64,000 nucleotides of DNA from Bradyrhizobium sediminis (GCF_018736105.1 NZ_CP076135.1:1-64000); one strand, 5' to 3'; counted from the first letter of the stretch, positions 22,914 through 33,352 are shown. Notes: a model not told the origin generated them from the sequence alone. Numbers and translations: made by a program.

Positions 22914-23915
22914 TTACACCGGCAGCCCGTTCTGCTGCGCCAATTCCCTGAGCGAGGCCTGCGGCCGGGCGCCGATGTGCTGGATGATCTCGGCGGCGGC
23001 GAGCGCGCCGAGCCGGCCGGCGGCCTCAAAGCCGGCGTTCCGCGCCAGGCCGAACAGGAATCCGGCGGCGAACAGGTCGCCGGCGCCTGTGGTGTCGACC
23101 ATGCGGTCGATCGGGAATGCCGGCACTGCCACGACGCCGTCCTTCGAGGCCACCACGCAGCCTTTCTCGCTGCGGGTGACGATTCCGAGTTTGGTGTCGC
23201 TGCGCAGCTGCGTCAGCGCGGTGTCGAAATCCGAGGTCTGGTACAGCGAGTGCAGTTCGGCCTCGTTGGCGAAAATCAGGTCGACGGTGCCCTTGCGCAT
23301 CAGATCGAGAAATTCGTCGCGGTAGCGATCGACGCAGAACGAATCCGACAGCGTCAGCGCGACCTGGCGGCCGGCGTCGTGGGCGATGGTCGAGGCCTTG
23401 ACGAAGGCTTCCTTGGCGTTCTTCGGATCCCAGAGATAGCCTTCGAGGTAGATGACACCGGATGCGGCGATCTCTGCGGCGTCGATATCATCAGGCGTCA
23501 GTTCCTGCGCGGCGCCGAGATAGGTGTTCATGGTGCGCTCGCCGTCCGGCGTCACCAGGATATAGGAGCAGCCGGTGGCCGGGCCGTCGGCCGCAGGCAT
23601 GGTCTCGAACGCCACCCCGGCGGCGCGGATGTCGTGGGTATAAAGACGGCCGATCTGGTCGTCCTTGACCTTGCCGACATAGGCCGCCCGGGCGCCGAGA
23701 TTGGCGAGGCCGACAATGGTGTTGGCCGCCGAGCCGCCGGACATTTCGGTGGCCGGACCCATATCGCGGTAGATCGATGCGGCGCGGGCCTCGTCGATCA
23801 GCGCCATGCCGCCCTTGGTCATGCCGTGCGCGGCCAAAAAACCCTCGTCGGTCTGCACCAGGATGTCGAAAATCGCATTGCCGATCCCGAGCACGTCGTA
23901 TTTCGCTGAAGTCAT
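22914..23915 (-). CDS. PfkB-family carbohydrate kinase, probable adenosine kinase
   Basis: A 333-residue ribokinase-family (PfkB) enzyme resembling bacterial adenosine kinases, which make AMP from adenosine. Seen are the N-terminal GIGNAIFDILVQ, the SGGSAANTIVGLANLGA substrate loop and the DTTGAGDLFAAGFL anion-hole motif with the probable catalytic base D280. The ATG at 23915 fits the family. It is divergent from murJ. Other nucleoside or sugar substrates are possible. Confidence 0.88.
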   Translation of the reverse strand: MTSAKYDVLGIGNAIFDILVQTDEGFLAAHGMTKGGMALIDEARAASIYRDMGPATEMSGGSAANTIVGLANLGARAAYVGKVKDDQIGRLYTHDIRAAGVAFETMPAADGPATGCSYILVTPDGERTMNTYLGAAQELTPDDIDAAEIAASGVIYLEGYLWDPKNAKEAFVKASTIAHDAGRQVALTLSDSFCVDRYRDEFLDLMRKGTVDLIFANEAELHSLYQTSDFDTALTQLRSDTKLGIVTRSEKGCVVASKDGVVAVPAFPIDRMVDTTGAGDLFAAGFLFGLARNAGFEAAGRLGALAAAEIIQHIGARPQASLRELAQQNGLPV

Positions 23916-24040
23916 CGATCAGTCCTGTTGCGGCAATTGCGATTGCTTGCGGAAATCCCGCGCAAATCGGCGTTGAAAAGGTGCTGCGGCCTATCACGTT
24001 AGCCCCTGCGCCAGCAAGCGACGCTGCTATACAGGCCCTC

Positions 24041-25600
24041 ATGATCCGCTCCTTCCTCACGGTATCCTCGGGAACGCTGGCCTCGCGGCTGCTCGGATTC
24101 GCGCGCGATTCGATGATTGCGGCGCTGCTCGGCGCCGGTCCCGTTGCGGACGCCTTCCTGGTGGCGTTCCAGGGGGTCAATGTCATCAGGCGGCTGCTGA
24201 CCGAGGGGGCATTGAACGCGGCATTGGTGCCGGCCTGGCTGCGCGTCCGCGAGGCCGAGGGCGCGAAAGCGGCCGCCGCCTTCGCAGGCCGCGTGCTCGG
24301 CACCGTCAGCGCTGCATTGGTGGCGGCGACGGCGCTGATCGGCCTGTCGATGCCGCTGGTCATGACCGCGCTGGCGCCGGGCTTTACCGGAACCGCGACG
24401 CTGCAACTCGCCGTCGATGACGCCCGCCTGATGCTGCCGTATCTGGCCTTCGCGGGGCCTGTCACGGTCATGATGGCGCTGATGAACGCGCAAGGCCGCT
24501 TCGCGCTGATGGCGTTTTCGCCGCTACTCTTCAACATCGCGCTGATCGCGATCATGGCGGCGCTGCTCGGCTGGCGGCAGCATGCCGTCGATGCCGCGCT
24601 GATCGTGGCCGCCACGGTCGGCATCGCCGGGCTACTGCAATTGATGATCCTGCTGCTGCGCCGTGGCGGCGGCGTCGCAACGCCGCTGCGGATCGCGTTC
24701 GACCCGCAGATGCGCGGGTTTCTCGGCAAGGCGATCCCCGGCATGATCGCCAGCGCCTCGCCGCAATTGCTGGTGGTCGCCGGCGCGGTGGTCGCGTCGT
24801 CGTCTCCGTCTTCGGTGTCGTGGCTCTATTTCGCCAACCGCCTGATCGAGCTGCCGCTCGGGCTTGTCGGCGTCGCCATGGGCACCGTGCTGATCCCCGA
24901 GCTGACGCGCAACGTGCAAGGGGAGAAAAGCAGCGCCATCGCGCACGCCGAATCGCGCGGGCTCGAACTATCGGTCGGGCTGGCGTTGCCGGCGATGCTG
25001 GGATTGATCGCACTCGGCGAACCGATCGTGCGGATGCTGTTCCAGCACGGCGCATTCACACCAGCCGACACCGCTTCTACCGCGCAGGCGCTGATGTGGC
25101 TGGCGCTCGGCCTGCCGGCGCAGGTGCTGGTGAAGGCGCTGTCGCCGGCGTTCTTCGCGCGCGGGGATACGCTTTCGCCGCTCTTCGCAGCGCTCAAGGG
25201 GATGGCGGTCGCGATCGTGCTGGCCGTGGTGCTCGGCCGGATATTCGGCGCCGGCGGCATCGCGGCCAGCATCGCGCTGGGGGCCTGGAGCAGCGCGTTC
25301 AGCCTGATCCGGCGCGGGGCCGCAACATTCGGGTTCTCGATCGACGCCGAAGCGCGCCGGCGGCTGCCGCGCATCGTGGCGGCGGCTTTTGCGATGGGCG
25401 GGCTGTTGTGGCTGACGGCGGCGCAGGCGTTGCCGCTGGCCGCGAACGCGCATGGCCTCGCGCAGGCCGCTCTCCTGGGCGTGCTGATCTCGGCCGGAGT
25501 AGCGATTTACGGCCTGTTTCTGGCCCTGTTCGGCGTCACCAGCTGGGCCGAAGCAGTGACCGCGATCCGGCAAACCAAGGCTCCCGGCTTGCGCGACTGA
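24041..25600 (+). CDS. murJ: Lipid II flippase MurJ (MviN)
   Basis: MurJ flips lipid II across the inner membrane for peptidoglycan synthesis. The 519-residue product is a polytopic membrane protein with about fourteen hydrophobic segments. The N-terminal region [24 protein letters not shown] and the following [19 protein letters not shown] correspond to the MurJ start and the conserved Arg-rich loop. The ATG at 24041 is the natural start; open sequence upstream is not family-like. trpS follows after 80 bases. Confidence 0.95.
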   Translation: MIRSFLTVSSGTLASRLLGFARDSMIAALLGAGPVADAFLVAFQGVNVIRRLLTEGALNAALVPAWLRVREAEGAKAAAAFAGRVLGTVSAALVAATALIGLSMPLVMTALAPGFTGTATLQLAVDDARLMLPYLAFAGPVTVMMALMNAQGRFALMAFSPLLFNIALIAIMAALLGWRQHAVDAALIVAATVGIAGLLQLMILLLRRGGGVATPLRIAFDPQMRGFLGKAIPGMIASASPQLLVVAGAVVASSSPSSVSWLYFANRLIELPLGLVGVAMGTVLIPELTRNVQGEKSSAIAHAESRGLELSVGLALPAMLGLIALGEPIVRMLFQHGAFTPADTASTAQALMWLALGLPAQVLVKALSPAFFARGDTLSPLFAALKGMAVAIVLAVVLGRIFGAGGIAASIALGAWSSAFSLIRRGAATFGFSIDAEARRRLPRIVAAAFAMGGLLWLTAAQALPLAANAHGLAQAALLGVLISAGVAIYGLFLALFGVTSWAEAVTAIRQTKAPGLRD

Positions 25601-25680
25601 GGCCCGCATGGCAAACGACGGCGCGTCGCGCCTATTGGCAAACGACGGCGCGAAACAGGGATACCGGCGGGAAGCTGACA

Positions 25681-26754
25681 ATGGCGATGGTTGAACGGGT
25701 ATTTTCGGGCGTCCAGCCGACGGGGAATCTGCATCTCGGCAATTACCTCGGCGCGATCGTCAATTTCGTGAAGCTGCAGGAAACCCACAACTGCCTGTAT
25801 TGCGTCGTCGATCTGCACGCCATCACGCAGCCGGTGGCAGTGTGGGGCGGCCCGGCCGAGCTTGCGCGCAACACCCGCGAAGTAACCGCAGCCTTCATCG
25901 CCTCCGGGATCGACCCGAACAAGCACATCGTCTTCAACCAGAGTCAGGTCTACGAACACGCGGAACTGGCCTGGATCTTCAATTGCGTGGCGCGGGTCGG
26001 CTGGCTCAACCGCATGACCCAGTTCAAGGACAAGGCCGGCAAGGATCGCGAGAACGCCTCGGTCGGCCTCTACGACTACCCGGTGCTGATGGCGGCCGAC
26101 ATCCTGGTGTACCGCGCCACCCACGTGCCGGTCGGCGAGGACCAGAAGCAGCACCTCGAACTGTCGCGCGACATCGCGCAGAAATTCAACAATGACTTCG
26201 GCGAATCGATCCGCCGCCATGGGTTCAACGACGGCCTGTTCTTTCCGCCGCCGGAACCGCTGATCACCGGCCCGGCGACGCGGGTGATGAGCCTGCGCGA
26301 CGGCACCAAGAAGATGTCGAAATCCGATTCGTCCGACAATTCGCGGATCAATCTCACCGACGACGCCGACACCATCGCGCAGAAGATCCGCAAGGCGAAG
26401 ACCGATCCGGAGCCGTTGCCGTCGGAGGAAAAAGGCCTCGAGGCGCGTCCCGAAGCCGACAATCTGGTCGGTATCTATGCCGCGCTTTCCGGCCGCACCA
26501 AGTCCGAGGTGCTCCGCGAATTCGGCGGCGGGCAGTTCTCGAGCTTCAAGAATTCGCTGGTGGAACTCTGCGTATCCAGGCTGTCGCCGATCGCCTCCGA
26601 GATGAAGCGGCTGGTGGCGGACCCCGGCCATGTCGATTCGATCCTGGTCGACGGCGCAGACCGCGCCCGCGCCATCGCCGCCGAAACCATGCAGGCGACC
26701 AAAGACATCGTCGGTTTCGTCAGCCGGCGCTCGGTTTCCACGCCGTTGCCCTAA
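25681..26754 (+). CDS. trpS: Tryptophanyl-tRNA synthetase
   Basis: TrpRS charges tRNA-Trp. The 357-residue class I synthetase has its HIGH-type motif as [10 protein letters not shown] (13-22) and the KMSKS loop at 211-215. The tryptophan-site segment [13 protein letters not shown] is present. The ATG at 25681 is chosen from family length; an ATG two codons later is an equal possibility. Confidence 0.97.
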   Translation: MAMVERVFSGVQPTGNLHLGNYLGAIVNFVKLQETHNCLYCVVDLHAITQPVAVWGGPAELARNTREVTAAFIASGIDPNKHIVFNQSQVYEHAELAWIFNCVARVGWLNRMTQFKDKAGKDRENASVGLYDYPVLMAADILVYRATHVPVGEDQKQHLELSRDIAQKFNNDFGESIRRHGFNDGLFFPPPEPLITGPATRVMSLRDGTKKMSKSDSSDNSRINLTDDADTIAQKIRKAKTDPEPLPSEEKGLEARPEADNLVGIYAALSGRTKSEVLREFGGGQFSSFKNSLVELCVSRLSPIASEMKRLVADPGHVDSILVDGADRARAIAAETMQATKDIVGFVSRRSVSTPLP

Positions 26755-26784
26755 TTGACGCAGCGCACTCTGTATTTGCGCGTA

Positions 26785-26826
26785 TTCTGATCGCAAAACC
26801 GGTATCCACTTTTGCGGAATACGCGC
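26785..26826. repeat. Diverged palindromic repeat of family A
   Basis: The core AAAACCGGTATCCACTTTTGCGGA with nearby GCGTATTC and GAATACGC ends resembles the family A repeat at 10637-10680 but is diverged. It lies between trpS and the universal stress protein gene. Confidence 0.6.
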
Positions 26827-26898
26827 TCCTGCGGCGGCTTGTGGAGCATGGCTGCGCCGTGGCAGCATACACCGGTTTGGCGCAGCATCGGGACATGC

Positions 26899-27393
26899 AT
26901 GACCACCCAGCGACGAAGCTACGAAACGGGTCACAAGCCGAAATGTCTGGTTATCGTTGACGACACCGCGGAATGGGACCGCGCGGTCTACTATGCCAGC
27001 CGCTGGGCAATACGCGTCGGCGGCGGCGTGGTGATGCTGCGCGTGATCGAGACCGAGGACCAGAACCAGCAATGGCTGGGGGTTGCCGACATCATGCGCG
27101 CCGAGGCCCAGGACGACGCCAATGCCGCGCTCGATCGCGCCGCCGGACGCGCCAATGGCATCGCCGCGATCACGCCCGAGCGCGTGATCCGCGAGGGCGA
27201 CCCGACCGACCAGATCCTCGACGTGATCGACAAGGACGTCGATATCTCGATGCTGGTGCTGGCCGCCAATCCCGGCCCGGAAGGCCCCGGCCCGATCATC
27301 ACCACCATGGCCAAGACGGTCGGCTCGTTCCCGATTCCCGTCGTGATCGTGCCCGGCGACCTCAGCGACGCTGACATCGACGGGCTTTCGTAG
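26899..27393 (+). CDS. Universal stress protein (UspA family)
   Basis: A 164-residue protein with one Usp domain (about residues 18-150), a Rossmann-like alpha/beta fold. It has the N-terminal CLVIVDDTAEWDRAVYYASR strand-helix and the late MLVLAANPG and FPIPVVIVPGD segments; the ATP-binding G-x2-G-x9-G motif is present only loosely around GPEGPGP. The ATG at 26899 gives the start with best family fit. It is often found upstream of nfuA in related genomes (from memory). The role is probably stress survival. Confidence 0.85.
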   Translation: MTTQRRSYETGHKPKCLVIVDDTAEWDRAVYYASRWAIRVGGGVVMLRVIETEDQNQQWLGVADIMRAEAQDDANAALDRAAGRANGIAAITPERVIREGDPTDQILDVIDKDVDISMLVLAANPGPEGPGPIITTMAKTVGSFPIPVVIVPGDLSDADIDGLS

Positions 27394-27526
27394 CCCCCCG
27401 GGGGGCCCTAGACCCCTGATGCGGCTGCGGAACTGCTGCCTTGCGCCCCTTGACCGTGCGTTTGCGGTGGCCATCTGCTAAGGAAGCTTACGCGCCGGCC
27501 TTGAACCGGCGACGCCGGAGAAAACC

Positions 27527-28096
27527 ATGTTCATTCAGACCGAAGCCACGCCGAATCCCGCCACCCTGAAATTCATTCCCGGCCGCATTGTGCTCGACGG
27601 CGGCACCATGGAATTCACCAACCGCGAGGCCGCCGCGCGCTCGCCGCTGGCCGAGAGGCTGTTCGGCGTCCCCGGCGTCACCAGCGTGTTCTACGGCTCC
27701 GACTTCGTCACCGTGACCAAGGCCGACGGCGACTGGCAGCACCTCAAGCCGGCGATCCTCGGCGCCATCATGGAGCACTACATGTCCGGCGCGCCGCTGC
27801 TGGCCGACGGCAGTGCAGGGAGCGACGAGGCCGCCGACGAGGAGGACGAGTTCTTCAACGAGGCCGACGCCGAGACGGTTGCGACCATCAAGGACCTGAT
27901 CGAGACCCGGGTGCGCCCGGCGGTCGCCAATGACGGCGGCGACATCACCTTCCGCGGCTTCAGGGACGGCATCGTCTATCTCAACATGAAGGGCGCTTGC
28001 GCGGGCTGCCCGTCATCCACCGCGACGCTGCAGCACGGCATCCAGAACCTCCTGAAGCATTTCGTGCCCGACGTGGTCGAAGTGCGGCCGATGTGA
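27527..28096 (+). CDS. nfuA: Fe-S cluster scaffold/carrier NfuA
   Basis: NfuA carries 4Fe-4S clusters to target proteins. The 189-residue product has the Nfu N-terminal domain (about 1-88, MFIQTEATPNPATLKFIPG) and the NifU C-terminal domain (about 115-185) with the cluster-binding C158-x2-C161 in GACAGCPSS. An acidic linker (about 98-112) joins them. The ATG at 27527 matches the conserved family start. It lies upstream of tsaB. Confidence 0.95.
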   Translation: MFIQTEATPNPATLKFIPGRIVLDGGTMEFTNREAAARSPLAERLFGVPGVTSVFYGSDFVTVTKADGDWQHLKPAILGAIMEHYMSGAPLLADGSAGSDEAADEEDEFFNEADAETVATIKDLIETRVRPAVANDGGDITFRGFRDGIVYLNMKGACAGCPSSTATLQHGIQNLLKHFVPDVVEVRPM

Positions 28097-28105
28097 TTGG
28101 AAGAA

Positions 28106-28180
28106 GCGAATGGCGAGTGGCGAATGGCGAGTAACGATTGGCTGTGAACTTCTATTCGCTACTCGCCACTCGCCATTCGC
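28106..28180. repeat. Palindromic intergenic element between nfuA and tsaB
   Basis: GCGAATGGCGAGTGGCGA at 28106-28123 pairs with its reverse complement ending at 28180, with internal GGCGAGT repeats, so the region can fold into a long imperfect hairpin. It ends ten bases before the tsaB ATG and may influence its translation. Similar GAATGGCGAGT elements are common in Bradyrhizobium genomes as I remember them. Confidence 0.75.
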
Positions 28181-28189
28181 CCGCTTCCC

Positions 28190-28888
28190 ATGCTGATCCT
28201 CGCCATCGACACCGCACTGGACGCCTGCGCCGCCGGCGTGCTGGACACCGACGCCGGCCGGCTGATCGCGCAGGAATCGCAGGCGATGAAGCGCGGCCAT
28301 GCCGAAGCCCTGATGCCGCTGATCGGGCGCGTCATGACGGCGTCCGGCATCGGCTTTGCAGCGCTCGACCGGATCGCGGCGACCACCGGTCCCGGCAGCT
28401 TTACCGGCTTGCGGGTCGGGCTGTCGGCGGCGCGCGGCATTGCGCTCGCCGCCAACAAGCCGGTGGTCGGACTGACCACGCTGACCGCCTATGCCGCGCC
28501 CGTGGTGGCCCAGAACGGCGAGCATCCGGTGATCTCGGCGATCGATGCGCGGCACGACCATGTGTATTTTCAGGTCGTGAGCGGCGACGGCGGCTCGCTG
28601 ATCCGGCCGCAGGTCGCCCCGATCGAGGAGGCGCTCAACGCGGCGCGATTCGGCGCGCCGCATCTGGTCGGCAATGCCGCCAGAATCCTCGCCGATCGCT
28701 GGCCGGCGGATGCGCCGCCGCCTTTCCGGGTCGATGCGCAACCGGCGCCTGATATCGCCTGGGTGGCGTGGCTGGCGGCCGCCGTCAGTCCGGACACCGC
28801 ACCGGCGCGGCCCTATTACCTGCGCGCGCCCGACGCCAGGCCTTCGCCCAACCCGCTGCAGCGAGCCTCGCAGCCGCCGGCGTCATGA
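28190..28888 (+). CDS. tsaB: tRNA threonylcarbamoyladenosine biosynthesis protein TsaB
   Basis: TsaB is the partner of TsaD in making t6A37 in ANN-decoding tRNAs. The 232-residue ASKHA-fold protein begins LILAIDTALDACAAGVLD and contains the TTGPGSFTGLRVGLSAARG motif (about 64-82) typical of TsaB. The ATG at 28190 fits. Its stop overlaps the rimI start (ATGA), and tsaB-rimI is a known pairing, so the two are translationally coupled. Confidence 0.94.
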   Translation: MLILAIDTALDACAAGVLDTDAGRLIAQESQAMKRGHAEALMPLIGRVMTASGIGFAALDRIAATTGPGSFTGLRVGLSAARGIALAANKPVVGLTTLTAYAAPVVAQNGEHPVISAIDARHDHVYFQVVSGDGGSLIRPQVAPIEEALNAARFGAPHLVGNAARILADRWPADAPPPFRVDAQPAPDIAWVAWLAAAVSPDTAPARPYYLRAPDARPSPNPLQRASQPPAS

Positions 28889-29382
28889 TGGGTCAAATGA
28901 GCTCCTGGCTGTCCGATTGGTGGAGCGGCGGCGCCGCGATGGTCGAACCCGCGACCCAGCGCGACGCGGCCCGTCTGGCGCAATTGCACGGCGCTTCGTT
29001 TCACCGCGGCTGGGGCGAAGGCGAATTCGAGACGATGCTGACCGAGCGCAACACGCTGGTGCATCGCCTGAGACTCGGTCGCAAGATCATCGGCTTCGCG
29101 GTATCGCGCCTGGCGGCGGACGAGGCCGAAATCCTGTCGATCGCCGTTGCCGCCGATCATCGCGGCCGCGGCCTGTCCCGGAACCTGCTGCTGACCCATC
29201 TCGGCCATCTCGCCGGCCGCGGCGTGCGCACGGTATTCCTCGAAGTCGAGGAAAATAATCAGCCGGCGCGGCGGCTCTACGAACGGGCCGGATTTGCCGT
29301 CGTGGGACGCCGGGAACGCTATTACCGGGAGGCCGACGGGCAACAATTGAACGCCCTTCTGATGCGCCGCGACTTGTCGTAA
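28885..29382 (+). CDS. rimI: Ribosomal protein S18-alanine N-acetyltransferase RimI
   Basis: RimI is a GNAT enzyme that acetylates the N-terminus of ribosomal protein S18. The 165-residue product shows the acetyl-CoA loop as DHRGRGLSRNLLL and the family segment VFLEVEENNQPARRLYERAGF with GRRERYYR. The ATG at 28885 overlaps the tsaB stop; a second ATG follows directly at 28888. Position after tsaB supports RimI over other GNATs. Confidence 0.9.
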   Translation: MMGQMSSWLSDWWSGGAAMVEPATQRDAARLAQLHGASFHRGWGEGEFETMLTERNTLVHRLRLGRKIIGFAVSRLAADEAEILSIAVAADHRGRGLSRNLLLTHLGHLAGRGVRTVFLEVEENNQPARRLYERAGFAVVGRRERYYREADGQQLNALLMRRDLS

Positions 29383-29510
29383 CCCGCGCGGAGTGGCAGA
29401 AGGGGCACATAAAGGGCGCATGATCTGATTGCCACCCGCTTGCCCCCTCGGGGCAGGTCCTGGGGCATGCTTATGGCGAATCATGCGGCTTTGCCGAAGG
29501 CAGGCTAGTC

Positions 29511-29960
29511 ATGACCGCACTGAAACCCACCTCTGTACTCAAGGCCACCGGTATCGAAGCCCGCTGCGCCGCCACCGGAATGCGCATGACCGAACAGCGC
29601 CGCGTCATCGCGCGCGTGCTGGCGGAGGCTGCCGATCATCCCGACGTCGAGGAACTGTACCGCCGCTGTGTCGCCGTCGACGACAAGATCTCGATCTCGA
29701 CGGTGTATCGCACCGTCAAGCTGTTCGAGGACGCCGGCATCATCGAGCGTCACGATTTCCGCGAGGGCCGCGCCCGCTACGAGCAGATGCGCGACAGCCA
29801 TCACGACCACCTGATCAATCTGCGCGACGGCAAGGTGATCGAATTCACCTCCGAGGAAATCGAGAAGCTGCAGGCCGAAATCGCCCGCAAGCTCGGCTAC
29901 AAGCTGGTCGATCACCGCCTCGAACTATATTGCGTCCCGCTGGACGACGGGAAATCCTGA
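29511..29960 (+). CDS. fur: Ferric uptake regulator family protein (Fur/Mur)
   Basis: A 149-residue Fur-family repressor. The winged-helix DNA-binding part (about 20-90) includes RMTEQRRVIARVL and ISISTVYRTVKLFEDAGIIERH; the metal-binding half has DSHHDHLINL. In rhizobia the protein at this spot is often a manganese-responsive Mur or an iron-responsive Fur, and sequence alone does not decide. It is distinct from the second Fur-family gene, irr, at 57280. The ATG at 29511 is the family start. Confidence 0.92.
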   Translation: MTALKPTSVLKATGIEARCAATGMRMTEQRRVIARVLAEAADHPDVEELYRRCVAVDDKISISTVYRTVKLFEDAGIIERHDFREGRARYEQMRDSHHDHLINLRDGKVIEFTSEEIEKLQAEIARKLGYKLVDHRLELYCVPLDDGKS

Positions 29961-29966
29961 GCCATA

Positions 29967-30010
29967 GCGTTTTCAAGCGAAGTGGATACCGGTTCGCGTG
30001 AAGAAAACGC
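29967..30010. repeat. 44-bp palindromic repeat, family A, containing a start codon
   Basis: Reverse complement of 10637-10680 with one difference in 44 bases. It begins six bases after the fur stop and includes the GTG start (29998) and first four codons of the HAD hydrolase gene. The repeat therefore supplies the translation start of its neighbour. Confidence 0.9.
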
Positions 30011-30690
30011 GTCACGACAAAGACCCGTTCGATCTCGTCATCTTCGACTGCGACGGCGTGCTGGTCGACAGCGAAGTCATTTCCTGCCGCGCCCACGCGG
30101 AAACCCTGACGCGCCACGGCTACCCGATCACGGCCGATCAGGTGCTGAATCGCTTTCTCGGCGTGTCGGATCGCGAAGCGCGGCAGACGATCGAGAGCGA
30201 GATCGGCCGCAAGCTCCCCGGCGATTTCGAGGCTGAGGTCAAGGCGGCCACTCTGCAATCCTATGCGCATGAGCTGCGGGCGATTCCCGATGTCGGCGAC
30301 GCGATCGACGCCATCGGCTTGCCCAAATGCGTGGCATCGAGCGGCACGCCGGAAAAAATCCGCCACGGCCTCACCTGCGCCGGACTCTACGAGCGGCTCG
30401 CGCCGCATATTTTCTCGGCCGGCCAGGTCAAGCGCGGCAAGCCGGCGCCGGACCTGTTTCTGTTCGCGGCCGAGCAGATGCGGACGCCGCCGGCGCGATG
30501 CCTGGTGATCGAGGACAGCCTTCCCGGTATCGCCGGCGCGGTCGCCGCCGGGATGACCGTGCTGGGTTTTCACGGCGGCAGCCATTGCCGGCCCGGTTAC
30601 GGTGAAACGCTGCGCGCGGCTGGGGCCGTCACGACCTTTGACGATATGCGGCAATTGCCGGGGCTAATCGGGCGGATTGGGACAATTTAG
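29998..30690 (+). CDS. HAD-family hydrolase (phosphoglycolate phosphatase / beta-phosphoglucomutase type)
   Basis: A 230-residue HAD subfamily IA protein, probably a sugar-phosphate phosphatase or mutase. Motif I is FDLVIFDCDGVLVDSE (nucleophile Asp near 14, acid-base Asp two later), motif II is the Ser in CVASSGTPEK, the motif III Lys is in KRGKPAPDLF, and motif IV is VIEDSLPGIAGAVAAGM. The only start codon that leaves motif I intact is the GTG at 29998, which lies inside a palindromic repeat. Substrate unknown. Confidence 0.88.
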   Translation: MKKTRHDKDPFDLVIFDCDGVLVDSEVISCRAHAETLTRHGYPITADQVLNRFLGVSDREARQTIESEIGRKLPGDFEAEVKAATLQSYAHELRAIPDVGDAIDAIGLPKCVASSGTPEKIRHGLTCAGLYERLAPHIFSAGQVKRGKPAPDLFLFAAEQMRTPPARCLVIEDSLPGIAGAVAAGMTVLGFHGGSHCRPGYGETLRAAGAVTTFDDMRQLPGLIGRIGTI

Positions 30691-30692
30691 AA

Positions 30693-30798
30693 CCCGTCAT
30701 CCCGGGGCGGCTCGCGGAGCCGAACCTCAGATGTGCCATTGCACATCGGGGAATCTCGAGATTCCGGGTTCGATGCTGACGCGTCGCCCCGGAATGGC
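30693..30798. repeat. Palindromic intergenic element between the HAD gene and miaB
   Basis: Outer arms GTCATCCCGGGGCG and CGCCCCGGAATG enclose two smaller perfect hairpins, GATGTGC-CATT-GCACATC (30730-30747) and GAATC-TCGA-GATTC (30751-30764). I recognise this as a Bradyrhizobium-type repeat from memory. It fills most of the 192-base gap. Confidence 0.75.
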
Positions 30799-30882
30799 GG
30801 CAAAAGCTGGATTTCCAGCGCTTTAGCCTATATCTGAGCCTTGCGCCGCACTGGCGCCACCTCAGCACATCAGTCAGGTTCC

Positions 30883-32292
30883 ATGGGTCCGCCGCGCAAG
30901 CTGCATATCAAGTCATACGGTTGTCAGATGAACGTCTACGATGCGCAACGCATGGTGGATACGCTGGCGCCGGAAGGCTTTGTCGAGACCGCTGACGTGG
31001 ATGACGCCGACCTGGTGATTCTCAACACCTGCCACATCCGCGAAAAGGCCTCCGAGAAGGTCTACTCCGAGCTCGGACGGCTGCGCGTCGTCAAGGATGA
31101 AGCCGCGCGCAATGGCCGGCAGATGAGCATCGCGGTGGCCGGCTGCGTCGCGCAGGCGGAAGGCGACGAGATCATTCGCCGCGCGCCTGCCGTCGATGTC
31201 GTGGTCGGCCCGCAGAGCTATCATCATCTGCCGCAATTGCTGGCGCGGGCGAAGAGCCACGGCCGCGCGCTGGAAACCGAATTCCCGGTCGAGGACAAGT
31301 TCGGCTTTCTGCCGCCGCCGAAGCCCGATGCGATCCGCGCACGCGGCATCTCCGCCTTCGTCACGGTGCAGGAAGGCTGCGACAAGTTCTGCACGTTCTG
31401 CGTCGTGCCCTATACGCGCGGCACGGAAGTCTCGCGCCCCGTGGCAAAAATCGTCGATGACGTGCTCAGACTCGCCGACAACGGCGTGCGCGAAATCACT
31501 TTGATCGGCCAGAACGTCAATGCCTATCACGGCGAGGGGCCTGGGGGGCGGACCTGGCCGCTCGGCGCGCTGCTGCGTCGCCTCGCCGAGATCCCGGGCA
31601 TCGCGCGCCTGCGCTACTCCACCAGCCATCCCCGCGACGTCGACGACACCCTGATCGCGGCGCATCGCGATCTGCCCGGGCTGATGCCGTTCGTGCACCT
31701 GCCGGTCCAGTCCGGCTCCGACCGGATTCTGGCGGCCATGAACCGCAAGCACACCGCCGACGATTACCGGGCTGTCATCGACCGGTTCCGCGCCGTCCGG
31801 CAAGATATTGCATTTTCATCGGATTTTATCGTGGGTTTCCCCACCGAGACCGAGGAAGATTTTTCGGCGACCCTCGCGCTGGTCCGGCAAATCGGATACG
31901 CTGGCGCTTATTCGTTCAAATATTCGCCGCGGCCCGGAACGCCGGCGGCGGACATGCGGGAGACGGTGTCAGCGGCAGAAATGGACGAGCGATTGGTGCG
32001 GCTACAGGAATTGATCGACAGCCAGCAATCGGCCTTCAATGCGGCTGCGATTGGCAACACCGTCGATGTGCTGTTCGAACGCGCCGCCCGCAACCCCGGC
32101 CAGATCGTCGGCCGTACCGCCTATCTGCAGCCGGCGCATGTGATGGCGTCCCCCGACATCATCGGACAGGTGCTGCCGGTGACCATCGCCAGCCTCGAGC
32201 GCTACAGCCTGCTCGGCGAGCTCGCTGCTTCTGCTCGAACGGCCGATTCTTCTCAACCGACCGATTCTTCTCAAACTACCATGGGAGCCTGA
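30883..32292 (+). CDS. miaB: tRNA-2-methylthio-N6-dimethylallyladenosine synthase MiaB
   Basis: MiaB adds the methylthio group to i6A37 in tRNA using radical SAM chemistry and two 4Fe-4S clusters. In the 469-residue product the N-terminal cluster cysteines are C14, C50 and C88; the radical-SAM cysteines are C166-x3-C170-x2-C173 in [11 protein letters not shown]-terminal TRAM domain follows. The ATG at 30883 puts [19 protein letters not shown] near the N-terminus as in relatives; a TTG 14 codons upstream is less likely. phoH follows after four bases. Confidence 0.96.
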   Translation: MGPPRKLHIKSYGCQMNVYDAQRMVDTLAPEGFVETADVDDADLVILNTCHIREKASEKVYSELGRLRVVKDEAARNGRQMSIAVAGCVAQAEGDEIIRRAPAVDVVVGPQSYHHLPQLLARAKSHGRALETEFPVEDKFGFLPPPKPDAIRARGISAFVTVQEGCDKFCTFCVVPYTRGTEVSRPVAKIVDDVLRLADNGVREITLIGQNVNAYHGEGPGGRTWPLGALLRRLAEIPGIARLRYSTSHPRDVDDTLIAAHRDLPGLMPFVHLPVQSGSDRILAAMNRKHTADDYRAVIDRFRAVRQDIAFSSDFIVGFPTETEEDFSATLALVRQIGYAGAYSFKYSPRPGTPAADMRETVSAAEMDERLVRLQELIDSQQSAFNAAAIGNTVDVLFERAARNPGQIVGRTAYLQPAHVMASPDIIGQVLPVTIASLERYSLLGELAASARTADSSQPTDSSQTTMGA

Positions 32293-32296
32293 ACCC

Positions 32297-33352
32297 TTGC
32301 CAAAAAGCGCATCGGATTCGCCTTCACTCGCTCCCAGCCGCAAATTTGACCGCGACATGCAAATCCCGCCCGAGACGCAAGTCGTCATCGATTTCGACGA
32401 CAACCGCGCGGCCTCCGCCCTGGTCGGGCCCTACGGACAGAACCTGGCGCTGGTCGAGCGGCGGCTCGGCGTCGTGGTCGATTCGCGCGGCAATCACATC
32501 ACCATCGCCGGATCGCGCGATGGCTGCGACGCCGCGCGGCGCGTGCTGGAGACGCTGTATGCGCAGGCCACCCAAGGCCACGATCTGGCGCAGGGCGACG
32601 TCGAGGGCGCGATCCGCGCCGTGATCGCGCAGGGTTCGCTGTTCGAATTCGACGCCAAGACGGCAAAATCGGCGTTCGAGACCATCAACCTGCGCAAGCG
32701 TCCGGTGCGGGCGCGCACCGCCGCCCAGGATTCCTATATCCGCGCGCTCAAGCGCCACGAACTGGTGTTCGGCATCGGCCCCGCCGGCACCGGCAAGACC
32801 TGGCTCGCGGTGGCGCACGCCGCGCAATTGTTCGAGCGCAAGGAAGTCGATCGCATCATCCTGTCGCGGCCCGCGGTCGAGGCCGGCGAGCGGCTCGGCT
32901 TTCTGCCCGGCGACCTCCGGGAGAAGGTCGATCCCTACCTGCGGCCGATCTACGACGCGCTGTACGACCTGATGGATGCGCGGATCGTCGAACGCGCGCT
33001 GCAGGCCGGCGAAATCGAGATCGCGCCCCTCGCCTTCATGCGCGGCCGCACCCTGACCAACGCCGCCATCATCCTCGACGAAGCCCAGAACACCACCTCG
33101 ATGCAGATGAAGATGTTCCTGACGCGGCTCGGCGAAAACAGCCGCATGATCATCACCGGCGATCCCTCCCAGGTCGATCTGCCGAACGGCCAGACCTCGG
33201 GACTTGCGGAAGCCGTGAGACTGCTCGACGGTGTCGAGGGCATCGCGCAGGTGAAGTTCACCGCCGAAGACGTGATCCGCCACGAACTGGTGGCGCGGAT
33301 CGTCGCCGCCTACGAAGGATTGCCGCAGCGGCCGGCAGCCAGCAAGCAGTGA
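32297..33352 (+). CDS. phoH: PhoH family protein (PhoH-like ATPase)
   Basis: A 351-residue PhoH-like ATPase, thought to act in RNA metabolism with YbeY. Walker A is [11 protein letters not shown] (about 161-171) and Walker B is [15 protein letters not shown]-like N-terminal region precedes the ATPase. The start is uncertain: TTG at 32297 follows the miaB stop closely, and an ATG at 32357 would remove 20 residues of low conservation. The stop shares a base with the ybeY start, in the common miaB-phoH-ybeY-corC-lnt order. Confidence 0.93.
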   Translation: MPKSASDSPSLAPSRKFDRDMQIPPETQVVIDFDDNRAASALVGPYGQNLALVERRLGVVVDSRGNHITIAGSRDGCDAARRVLETLYAQATQGHDLAQGDVEGAIRAVIAQGSLFEFDAKTAKSAFETINLRKRPVRARTAAQDSYIRALKRHELVFGIGPAGTGKTWLAVAHAAQLFERKEVDRIILSRPAVEAGERLGFLPGDLREKVDPYLRPIYDALYDLMDARIVERALQAGEIEIAPLAFMRGRTLTNAAIILDEAQNTTSMQMKMFLTRLGENSRMIITGDPSQVDLPNGQTSGLAEAVRLLDGVEGIAQVKFTAEDVIRHELVARIVAAYEGLPQRPAASKQ

